In this document: in pieces, positions 32,956 to 44,500 of the stretch
How the letters are laid out: every line of letters starts with the position of its first letter
How positions within the stretch are numbered: the first letter of the stretch is position 1
NCBI GenBank assembly: GCA_022457155.1
Contig: JAJGOT010000157.1
Span: 504,501 to 568,500, forward strand
Direction of reading: 5' to 3'
From: Cladopsammia gracilis
Lineage: Eukaryota; Cnidaria; Anthozoa; Scleractinia; Dendrophylliidae
DNA: 64,000 nucleotides
The notes under the pieces: model-generated
Told to the model about the DNA's origin: nothing
Seen by the model: the letters and a program-made list of their open reading frames with translations, nothing else
Database searches by the model: none
Position numbers and translations under genes: made by a program

Positions 32956-34037
32956 ATTTTGTTAGCGTACAAATTAAATTGGTTTTCACTTGTTGGTTTA
33001 TGGTGGATTGTTTGTAATTATAAGCTACAATAGCTATCCACTTTCAAAACGCCACATCAAATCGATCATGCATAAGTCGACATCATCACTTGAAAATTCG
33101 TCAAGCGTTACGAAATGACGATTTCGCTTTAAATATATACGCATGTATTGTGTCTTGTGTAATAGGAGTTGATCCTACGATGGAATGGCGCCTATATAAC
33201 ACAACCTACCTCTACCAAATGATCACTACAAATTTGAAAATCTTCCTTGCCATGTCTGACCGGCAAAACGCCGAGTAACCAAGCCTGCTAAATTGGTAAA
33301 AGAAAACATACAGAAAATACCCAGGGGAACATTCCAGGGGTTTCCGGAATCCCCCCTTTTCTCGGCATATTAACGAGAAGTAAAAGCAGAATCCTTTCAG
33401 AAAAAAATAAAGAAAGGAGGAGACTGTTTCAATGGGAAAACGAGAAACCGGAAGTTGGTGCCATTTTACGTTGTGAGCACTTCACTTTAAAAACTTTTTC
33501 CTTTTTGAACGTGACATGCGCATACGTTTTGAATGCCTGTGTAACTGTTTTTAGTCTAGCACACGACCCATCAAGCATGTTGGCTGCTTTAATTACTGAT
33601 CGTGTTTAAATAAAGGATCTACTACTAGTAATTTCAATGTGAAAGTGAGTGCTGGCGAAGGGGTATAAAACAGTGGGAAGTGAATTGAACATTGGACAGC
33701 TCCGGTAAATTTTTTCAACTTTTTAAGGGAAGGTGTTTAAAGGGTGAGTAGAGTAGGCTTTCCCTGGGTGAGTTGTAAAAATTACTACAGCAAGTGGTGT
33801 TTTTGAAAATTGCCCAACCATAGCCTTACTGACTTGTATTACCCACACTGCTAAACTAACTATGGACTATGGGCTGCTTTATAAAGAAACCTATTGCCAA
33901 GAACTTATTGTTCAAGTTACAGATATTTTAAAGGCGGATACAGGTCTTGAAAGAACTGCTCGGCTGCGGACATCTGTTTTCTTAACCTATAATAAAACAT
34001 ACCTCACTCTCATGTTTTATGATATTGTCTTTTGTTT

Positions 34038-34282
34038 TGTAATTAACCTCACACTGCTACGGCAAAATATTGCACTGAAACAGATGTCTTTTATTCTCAA
34101 TACGAGCTCAGTAAGGCTGACGCGCTAATCGCAACCGTAAATACTTTGTTGTTTTCAGTAATTAACATCACACTACTACGACAAAATAATGCACTGAAAC
34201 AGGTGTCTTTAATGATTTATTTTCAACAGGAGCTCAGTAAGGCTGACGCGCTTGCAACCGTAAATACTTTGTTGTTTTCAGT
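34038..34282. repeat. Tandem duplication of about 125 bp
   Basis: Two copies each contain AATTAACCTCACACTGCTAC-like text, GCACTGAAACAGATGTCTTT, GAGCTCAGTAAGGCTGACGC and CGTAAATACTTTGTTGTTTT. They differ at scattered positions. The duplication lies upstream of the small secreted-peptide model. Confidence 0.8.
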
Positions 34283-34994
34283 CACTCAGTTTGGGCTTCA
34301 GTAATATTAGCACAAATGACAATCATATCTACCTCCATTCTAATCCTGTTCATAGTTACCTCCACTATTAACCATTTATTGGACATTGGGTAAGTGTCAG
34401 CTGTTTGGAGAACAATAATCAAGTTATTTATCAATCAGTACAGATGTTTCTTTGAATTCTTTTTCACTGCTATCTTTCCCGCCGACGATTCGACCTAGAA
34501 ATCTCACGAACCGACTTTATACGTCGATTGTGTCTGCTACATAATTAACTGTAACGTTGTAAATTTAATCAAGCTTCTAAAATGTTTGACCAGTGCTATG
34601 CAGAAACAGTGACCGTTTGGACCGTTTGCTACTTCTTAGAAAGAGTTGTAGAGTTGATTGTAGCTTGTATCTACCCGAATAATACGAATCGCCGGCTTCT
34701 TGCCGCCTGAATTCTGAAATTCGGACAGAGTCCTAGCTTTTAACTATATATCGGTAACCTGCAATAAATGAGAATTTTTCTGTTGAAGGCCGACGATGCT
34801 AATCTTTAGGGTTCGGGTGCTCTAGAAAAACAATAACATGAAAGTTTACACAGCGTTAAGCTTTTTTCTTTCCAATTGATCAAACATCCAATAAGGTATA
34901 CATTTAAAGTATGTACTGTGCTGGCTACTCAGATAAATTCGTTTCTTTGTGTCTGTATAATGAATGCAGGCACAAAATTAACTTTCAATTCAAA

Positions 34995-35872
34995 ATGACT
35001 GCTCGCCGCATCACCGTTATTTTCTTTCTTTTGTTTGGCGCGAGAACTGAGTCCGAGAGAATACAAACGGATCGAGCTGTGAACGGCAAAGCTGCAACGT
35101 TGATTTCAACCTTCATGTGCGTTCTCGGATCTGAGGAAAAAGAACTCTCACAGTTTATACTACATTCCGAGGCGACCAATATAAAAATGACGGAGATGTT
35201 CGCCGGTGATTTTGAATACAACCCCCCCCCCCCGCTCCCTCCCCCCCCCAAAAAAAAAGGGTACCAGATTCTCGTGAACATGGGCGCACCCCTCGTTATT
35301 TTTTACTACTAAGCAGGTTCTTCTAAAATGTACGACGATCATCGCCGTTATCTTTATATTGGAGTACCTCCAGGGATCACATGCACGCAACACCGTCAAG
35401 TCAGGATATGAAACCATCCTTCTCTAAGGAACACACCGCCACTGTGGTAAAGTCTGGTTCAAATTAACCAGCCAATATAGGTCAATGCCTAGCCTACAAA
35501 TATCCAAGAGGAACATGGGAGTAGTAAATTGGCGATTAAAGTACAATGTAATATCCTCATTTAATTTATTTTTTTTAGATACATGTGTGATTACTATACT
35601 GATTTTAATGCTAGGTTCTCAATTAGCTGTACAGCTAAATACCCTGTCACTTAAATAAAGGCCAGTATTAATTAACTAATTAATTAATTCTTTCATTCAT
35701 TCTCAATAGCTTTGGAAACTCTGAAGAATCAGTGAGTGACGATGAAGGAGGAAAGTCTGGATCAGGAAACTTAACAACAACTCCGACCAGTGAAGTGGGC
35801 ACAACTGATTTTGCCATGACAACAGACATGCAAGACCCAACGCCAGCAAATACAACTGTTAAACCTACTTAA
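34995..35872 (+). CDS. Possible small secreted Ser/Thr-rich peptide, two exons
   Basis: A start at 34995 opens with MTARRITVIFFLLFGARTES, which resembles a signal peptide. The first frame could run to a GT donor after 35116 and join an acceptor ending at 35709, with exon 35710-35872 ending in TAA. The product would be 94 residues, with an acidic, glycine-rich stretch (ESVSDDEGGKSGSGN) followed by a Thr-rich tail that could be O-glycosylated. The acceptor has a good pyrimidine tract; the donor (CAT|GTGCGT) is weak. Unspliced, the first exon runs into a C-rich homopolymer and stops at about 35312. No homolog is recognised. Treat as a model, not an established gene. Confidence 0.35.
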
Positions 35873-38508
35873 TCACGACGTTAAACTAATCTAAACGGAA
35901 CTGAAATTTTAATACCATCACCAGAGCATGCATTTTTTCTTTTATAATCTTTTGAAGAAGACTGAAATGTAAATCCAAACATAAATAGACATTTCTGCCG
36001 ATGTCGCACAAAATCAGTTAATTTTCAGTGCTAACCCTAAACCTGGGGTCATACGCCACACCCCACAAAAACAGTTGGAATTAGTAAATTTTGATCATTA
36101 TATTTTAAATGGAGAAGTGCCTATCATTCGGTGAACATTCAAGACGTTTTAGATGCACTCATTTTCCTTTTTGAATTACTGCAGGAGGAGAGAACAACCT
36201 TTGTAAACTATACAGTTCATAATGCGGACACAATCTGTCCCGCGCCTCTTATCGGCTCATTTTTAATTATCGGGTGGTTTAATAGAATAGTCATTTTATT
36301 AATCGAAAAAAGTATTAATAAATTTGCATTGAGTCTTGAGATTGTGTACTTCGCGTAAATTAATCACTGATAGTCACATATTTACTTGGGGAAAAACTGC
36401 ACCAGCTTTGGCGGAAAAAAAAAACACACCTCTTCATGTTGCTAAGCAATGGCGCGGTCCTGCGCTGACTCAAATCTGGGAAATATCTCTGACTTCTCAG
36501 TATTTTCGGTGAAAGGAACAGTGCAACTTACAATATCGTATTTACCCATTTTACAACTTGACTTGTTTTCGTCAGTTTACTCTTATCGGTCAACTTTCAT
36601 TAACCGTTTGTTTTCATTTTCACTTACCCGAAGCTCGCCCGACATCCCAATTAAATCTCCCGTCCTTACGTTCATTACGGACAGGTGTTGAACATTCAGG
36701 CCTAAAGGAACTGTGCAATAATTAGCAGGATGTGTGTGTTGTTTGGGGGGGGGGGGGGGAGGGGTGCACAATGGAAAATCATATCCCAAGAAGGGGGAAG
36801 GAACACCTAACTACTCTATGAAAATGGGGGGGGGGGGGGATTTTCATTGCCAGACTCCCTGGTGACTCAACAATAACCCGCACCACTAATATTAAAATAA
36901 ATACATTCATTTTTCTGGCACTGTAACAATGTACAGAGCATAATAACTTATATTTATTTATTATGGAAAATATAACAAAGGGCACTACTAAGTACCAGAA
37001 TCATGAGTGCACATGTTCTTCATCTATCCGATCATAGTTACATGAGCTTTTCAGCCCAATTATTATGTTGGGGCGAAGTCTAATTTTAACCATTTCTTTC
37101 CCGATTCTCAACCCCCCTCCTGCTAATTATTGCCGGCGCAGTCCCAAAAAATGCTTCCGCTATCACGCTGGCCTCCAATGGCCGATCCATGGGAGGAGTC
37201 TGGGCCAGTGTACTGTAATGATGAAATGAAATGAAAAAATAGTGAATGAATAGTTTTGTACCCTGAAGAAGGCAGCATTGCCGAAACGTCGGGAAAAATC
37301 ATTCTACAAACAGCGTCAAATTTTACACATTTTTTTCATTTCATCATTCAGTATAACGCTGCGCAGGTAATTTAAATATTTATCACTCCAGTGTACTGTA
37401 AAAACGGCAAACTGATCCTTACGGCAAGGAGAAGAGATTGAGACAGAAGTGAAATAGAAAAAAAACAAACAGTTGAATAAATTTGTCCGATACAGGTCCG
37501 ATAATTTATTTCGCCGTTTGCAAAACAAACCTCAACCTCGTTCCCAGGGTCTCTCATCTTCCCGCTCCCTGGAGCGCTCCAGGGGGCGGGAAGATGAGAG
37601 ACCCTGGGAACGAGGTTGAACAAACCTTCTACGGGGGTTAGAAGACAAAAGATGCTTGGGTACCGGGCCTCCTAGTTCCAGATTGCTCCTCATTTTTCTA
37701 AGGGGTCTCTTTTCATTCCGACCCACCGACCCAAAATTAGGAAACGCATTCGACGGCAAACGGAGAAAAAAAGGGGACGGCCTGATCCTTTACTTCAGGA
37801 TCCGGTGCTTCTACTCCGTTACGGTGGTCTTTGCAAATACAGTTACTTATAAAAAACCCGGTAAATCAACGACACCTTCCCGCCAAAATAACCGGAAATA
37901 GAACTTAGTCCTCAGAACATTTGATCACGTGCGTGCCCCTGGACTCCCCACATATTGTTGCTTGGAACAAATGCGAGTCGCGGTCGCATGTCCGTCGTGA
38001 AATTTTAGCTAAAATCACTCCAAAACAGGAAATTTGGTCGGCCCAGGGCCGAAACGACCATTTCCAGACATAGTACATTCTCCTGCCAGTTGACATGAGG
38101 CAGCAATTTGGTTCCATGGTCCGATAAATGCCCGTGGATTTCATCATATGCAAACAAGCACAGGTAGGCCATTGGATCGAACGCGAACCTTATATGTTCA
38201 TTATTTCACGCTGTATTTTGCCCGCTCTACCTCTTGGAAAGGGGGTTGTTTACCCCCCTGTTGTCAAAAATTATTGTGAGACGCTTTGAAGTATCGAGAG
38301 TTGGAGAGAAGCCTTACGAATATCTTTCCGGAAACTGTGCTTGACTGCATGTAATTCTATATTTAATCTATCTGTTTTGTGAAAAATAAGTCTATTTCGA
38401 GATCATTCGAAGTTTCGTTACCAGTTTTACTTATTTTAACTGTAGGGTCAGTGGAGTGAATGCTAAAGCGACAACAGCAGTTCGTTAGTTTGTTTCCCGT
38501 TTGAAATT
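35873..38508. other. Intergenic stretch upstream of the BICRA-like gene
   Basis: Holds two G-runs (about 36749-36765 and 36826-36840), a fragment containing CTGAAGAAGGCAGCATTGCC at 37263, the 88-bp palindrome at 37532 and a flank with repeated Arg/Ser-type shadow frames. I see no gene. Confidence 0.5.
37532..37619. repeat. 88-bp near-perfect palindrome
   Basis: The sequence TCAACCTCGTTCCCAGGG through GGAGC|GCTCC and back has one mismatch (T against C at about 37566) and no loop. The same CTCGTTCCCAGGGTCTC text recurs, partly decayed, near 21462-21505. Peptides read across it are artefacts of the repeat. Confidence 0.85.
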
Positions 38509-41500
38509 ATGGACGATGGAAGCGCTAGGTGTCTTCTGGACGTAATAAAGTAAGTAAAAATGTCTCTTGTCAGCCCGTATATAGATAGCCTGGGCACTGC
38601 ATGTTTTTTGTTAATAGTTAAAGTTGCAAATTTAGAGGAAGTACAACGGACTTCTGTTACAGATAATCCATCTACCCAGTAATGTATTTATTGTTCTCCA
38701 CAGTGACCCAAATGCCCTGCAGGAATTTCTCAGGAGTCAGGTTTGTATTATTAAATTTCCAGCGTTTAATACAACATGTGCACATTATAAGATCAACTTA
38801 GTACAACACTGACTGAAAACACCCTTGTCCTCTTTTGTGGTTGTAAACTTTCAAATATCTGTGTACAAAGGTTTTAATTTTTTTTTTGCAAATTTTTGGG
38901 TGGGGGTGTGCCGCTGGGACCCTGAGACCCTTAACTATACTAGACCATTTTCGCTGCATTTTGCCACCCTATTCTAGACTAAATACCGAAAAACCGTACC
39001 CTATCTAAGACCTATTCCAGACTCGCTTTCTTTGTTATTAGTTAACAGGGGTCAGTAAAAATGCTGTACTGCCTGCCGTACTGATTTTTAAATATGCCAT
39101 TTCCCGGTAAACCTTGTCTAGACTAAATTCTTCACGCAACTGATCAGTTTCGCGGAAAATGATACCCTATTCTAGACCAAAACTCTCTGATTACTATACC
39201 CCATCCCAGACTAAACTGCCTGAAAACCATACCCTTCATAGCGGCACATACCTATATAGCTCATACATGGGAGTACGCCCCCCCCCCCCCGGGATTATAT
39301 GTAGGTTTGTAGTTAGACACTATATTGAAGAGATGCTTTTAGATTCTTGTACAAAACTACCAAAATCCAGTGATGTGTGTGCTGTTGTTAGTGTCTGTGC
39401 TGTCTGTGCTACGCTAGTGTCTGTGCTGTGTATGTGCTGCTGCTGGTGTCTGTGCTGTGTAAGTGCTGCTGCTAGTGTCTGTGCTGTGTATGTGCTGCTG
39501 CTAGTGTCTGTGCTGTGTAAGTGCTGCTGCTGGTGTCTGTGCTGCTGCTGCTAGTGGTGATTTTGAGTGCATAGAATGGTCTATTGAAAATGATGAGTCT
39601 TGGCAAATGTTAGCCAAGTCTCAAAATCTTGGGAATTAAAATAAGTATCTTAGGATCTTGGGCTCGCCAAAAAATAGGGACATCTTGGCATCTCAAATTT
39701 TGAAAACTTGGACCTTGGTACCTCAGAATTCATCCTGAGTTTAACAAGAAGCTTGCTATCAGCATAGGGGCACTGGTTAAATGGTATTACCATTAAAAAA
39801 CTAGTGATCCATAGAGAGTGAACTGTACTCTCTAAAGAATGTTCTTGTTGGTCACCCATTGTCATAATAGTCTTCAGGATTTCAATCCACCACATATTTG
39901 TACTGTAAACATTTATAAGCCATACTTACGGATAAGCTGTTCCCCCAACTTTGAAGTTTGATTTCAGAATAATAAGATATGAAAGGCAATGAAGTTTTTC
40001 CTATTTTTATTGGTAGTACATGTAGAAAACTGGAAAAGCAAAGTCATAATCAAGCTGCCATCTTAGTTACTATTATGAAACCCAAACACTGCTAAAATAG
40101 ATTTAACAGGTGGTAAGCTAGGTATTAGGTTACCAAGCTTATGTATCACATGGAGTACATGTCAATCGAATGTGTGACTTGTCTTTAGGCTTTGTGACAA
40201 AAATAACCTTACAGTGCTCAAAATTAGCAGTCAAATGGCTGCCCAAGACAGCAGAAAAGTTTACTGGGCAACCATTTTCCAGTAAAATTAATAGCTTGTT
40301 GCCTGAGAAAAAAACAATAGACAACCCAATTGAATCCTAGAAAGAAAAGGGACTAGTAAGTACTGTATTTATGTTTGTTTATTCAGCAAAATGAAGAGAA
40401 CATGCCTTTTTACTTTTTGGATAATGTTCTTTAGGCATCTTTGATGACCACTATTTTTGAGCAATGCATTGTTTAATTAAGTACCAGTATGTTGTCAATG
40501 GTTGCTCCTAAAAGTGCACAATGAGTAGGAATCTTGATTTACTTTGGCTATAAAAGAGAGAATATATAAGATTAGAAAGTGTGTTCCTTCATTGCCTACT
40601 ATAACCCATTGCATACAATTCAAGCAAATAAAAAGTTGGTTGTCTTTCATGCATCACAAAAAATTGTACTTGGAGTATTAGTTTGATGCCAGTAAATAGC
40701 CTTTCATTTTCATGACTATCATGTTTGAATTTGACACTTTGTTTTTTATTGACAGGATAATGGAATCCACTCAAAGAATTCTACTTCAAATGCTCTCTCT
40801 GGATCAGATTATGGAAATCACTTATTAAACACAAGCGGATTGAGGACAACTAGCATTTCCGGCGCATTGCCAACAAACACACAAATTGCTCCTGTAGGAT
40901 CAGTAACATTAAGTAATATTCATTCATCTGCTGCTCCACAGAATACATTTGTGAATACAGTAGTTAACAATAACAGTGTTGCAAGGACTAGTGGAAGTAC
41001 TACTACGAGCTATAATGTTGGTGTTGTTCCTTCCTCTGTTCCTTTGTCCAGTGGAGTAAGTTTTATAAAGGCTCCTACCATAGAAAATGCCTTGAACAAA
41101 GGTGGGAATACTGTGTTAGGGATGTCTGTTGCACCAGGGAGTATAGCAGTTTCCAAGCCTGTGGTTACCTCTGCAACTGCCTCATTTCAAGGAAAGAAAC
41201 CCATTCCCATCCAGCCTAAAACACCAAATGCTTCTTCAGCTGTAACTAGCTCAACAGTTGGTTCCCCAGGAAACCGTGGGAGACAAGTTATCAACTCAGG
41301 AGTACCTCTTGTTACACAAAAACAATCTGTCACTGGACAGCAAAGTGTTTCACCAGTTGGACATCGTGTTACATTAAATGGAATTGATTCTAAAGCAAAT
41401 GTGAAAGCTAATGTTGTTACTGGAAGTTTCCATACTACAAAATCATCATCTCTAGGCAATTCACAACCAATTCCTTCATCGACAACTCCTGTTAAACGGA

Positions 41501-44500
41501 TTGCTCCGAAACAACCAAACATTTTGCCTCAAACTGGTTTGTCTCCTCCTCAAATGGTTGGTACACAGCAGAAGATACTTCTACAACAAGTATCAAATCA
41601 AGTTACATCACAAATGTCCACAGGAACGATCCAGCAGCAAAACCACACACAACTAATTCAAGCACAACAGCTTTTAAATTTAATTAGAAGCCAAAATCCA
41701 GCCACCCAGACTTCTCAACAGGCATCACCCCAGCTTGTGCAGTCACAATCATTACCAGCTAACCAAATTAAACAAATTCAGCAGTTAGTTCAGCAGAAAC
41801 TTTCAAACCAGCAGCAACAGCCACAGCTTGTACAAACTGTACAGCAGAAAGTACTGACTCCAGCGCAACTCCAAGTTGCACTGAAACAGAATCAGCCTTT
41901 AACGACGCAAACTGTTCAGGCACCTCAGCCACAGAACATTGTAGTGCAGGAGGAGGTTATTAAACAACTGCTTCAGCAAGTGACACAGCAAAAAACTGCA
42001 CAGCATGTTATTCAACAGCAACCACAGTTGTTTCAGCAGATCCAACAACCTGGTCAAAAGCAGATCTTAGTGCAAAATGTTCAACCACAATCCACTACAC
42101 AAGGACAACAAAATACACAGTTACAAGTTAATATCAGCCCGCAGGTGAAACATTCCAACATTAAGCAAAGGACAGAAGTCTCTGCTGCTTCTCCTGTTAA
42201 TGTACACTTACAGCAAAAACAGGTTCAACAAGTGCTTGGACAGCAGCAGGTTAACCTGTTACCTCAACAAAACATTGTGATTACAAAGGATCAAGGAGCT
42301 CGTTTACTTCAAGGAGTCACATTTGTACAAAATCAACCAAACAAGAATTCTACTGCACAGGTCTTAAATCAACGAGTTGTTGTCCAGCAGGCCAAACCTG
42401 TTCTTCAACAGGCCAAACCTAGTGGAACAACACCCCCTGTGCAAGTTGCAACCTCAACACAACAAAGCATGGTTTTTCAAACACAGCAACAACAAGCTCA
42501 GAATGCAGGTGTTCAGAAAGTTTTTATCATAAAACAACCAGAGCTTTTGCAAAAGTTGGGATTGCAGGGAACAAAAACACACCAGACTATTCAAATAACA
42601 CCCCAACAACTCCAGGCCTTGAAGCAGTTTCAGTTACAACAGCAAGCTGTGAAGCAGAAACTTGTCTCTAACAATCTTCAAACAGGAAGCAATGTCCAAC
42701 CTAAGAGTTTGACAGCAGACCAGTTGAAACAATTGCAGTTACAACAACAGCTTCAAGGCTCAACAGTAAAACAAGTAGTTGTGCAAAGTCGAACACAACA
42801 ACCTTCTCCACAACAACAAAGACAAGTCAGTGTGAAGACACAGGGTAAAATGCAACACATTCCTAGAATTCTTCAGACATCAGGCCGACAACCTGTCGCA
42901 CAGGTAAGCAAGATAATTGGCAAGTCAGGGAATTACTGTAATTTTTAGGAATTAATTTAGACTTTATGTAACTCTAGCAGCTCAGTTTTAAATCATCCAG
43001 TCAGCCAGTACTTCCATCCACCAGGCCATTGTTATAGAACTTATGCATCAGATTGATGGAGAGAAGGGAGGTCAGCAAGGTGTTCTTACAGCTGTATGTG
43101 ACTGGTATAGCATTTTATCAACATTAATTACCATGCTAGTTACATGTACATTAGGACGTTTTGTAGATTCTGTTGTTTAGTCATCCTGGTGCACAAGCTT
43201 TTAGCCAGCAGGGTGTCCAGGTGTCCTGTGGACACCCACTTTTTGAAGAAATTCATGAAAATTGCACCTAATCCTTTAAAAATTTATGATGGGAAATATC
43301 TTCAGGATGCCCACTTTTCAATTTCTGGCTAAAAGCCTGCTGGTGCAGGCTCTTCAAAAATTAGTTTAGCATTTTCACTGTTTGAAGCTGCATTAGCAGT
43401 CTCTGGCCAGTGTAAGTTATTGATCCATTTATTTGCCTATTTCTTAGAGCATAAAGGTGTCAGTTCCAGTGAAACAGGAGACTAATAAAGGTGTGAAGCG
43501 TCCTCACTCCTCAGATGTTCCAGAGCTACCAAAAGCTGCTACCAGGTCAGTTGGGCTATTGTCTTGTTTGTGATGTTACATATGGCCAAATCTCAGTACC
43601 ATAAATGATGAATAAATCCCTAATTTTAATAAAATTACCAGTTAAAATAAATGCTTTTTCCAAGAATAGGGTAAAAGAGTTAGATGAGCATATTCTTCTC
43701 AGTATTTCCAAGTTACATGTATCTTTACCTTTCCAATAATCAATGCCATTTGGCTTTTAGGTTAAAGCAAGGCTTAACGCAAGACCAGCAGGCTGTACTC
43801 CGCCCTGATTTTAAAACACCTTTCACTTCTCATGAAGATGTTGTAAAGCGGCTCACACCTTACCATGTGAGCTATGACCCAAGTCCAACTACAGAGGATG
43901 TTCAAAAGGGTGAGTGCCTTAAAGTCTTCTTCAGTTGTGTTAGAATACCTTAAAAGCCTGCAAAACTTTGCACAGCAATTCCCATAGTGGACACATTACC
44001 AAAGGAGACAATTAGCTAATCACAATAATACAAAATTTATTTCTTACCAAGTTTCATGCACTCCCCTTCAAGTTTAACTTGCTTTCCAGAATCACCCATA
44101 TTTACTTTCCAAATTGGCAAGTATTTTAGTTCATTTTACTTTCTAATGGGAAAATTTACTCTCCAGTGGAAGGGGAATGTTCGTGTCCAGCCCTTTAGCT
44201 AAAGATCTATTATTAAACCAGATGTGAGGCTTAAATTCAATTAGAGCCACATATATTTTTTCTCCTTCTTCTGACATTTATCATTTGTTATTACACTCAG
44301 CTGATAGTCTGTTTAGTGCTGTATCCACCCAGCTTGTGAAGCGCAGTCAAAAAATGATGGAAAAGCATCGACAACTTTTGTTTGATGAAAGCATGGTAAG
44401 GGTACTTTAAATTGAAATCACATACATTTTACACTGTCAAGTATTTTGACTTTCTCTGTTTTTCTCTGCCTTTGTAATAGCACAGGGTAAAACAATCCTT

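Noticed and set aside
37532..37759. Minus-strand Arg/Ser-rich frame
   Set aside because: It reads across the palindrome family; both strands give similar open frames because of the symmetry.
39159..39554. 131-codon frame with Cys-rich end
   Set aside because: It joins the tail of a MITE to a 29-30 bp minisatellite; cysteines come from TGCTGCTG units.
41187..41522. Minus-strand 111-codon frame in the BICRA-like large exon
   Set aside because: It is an antisense shadow of the long coding exon.
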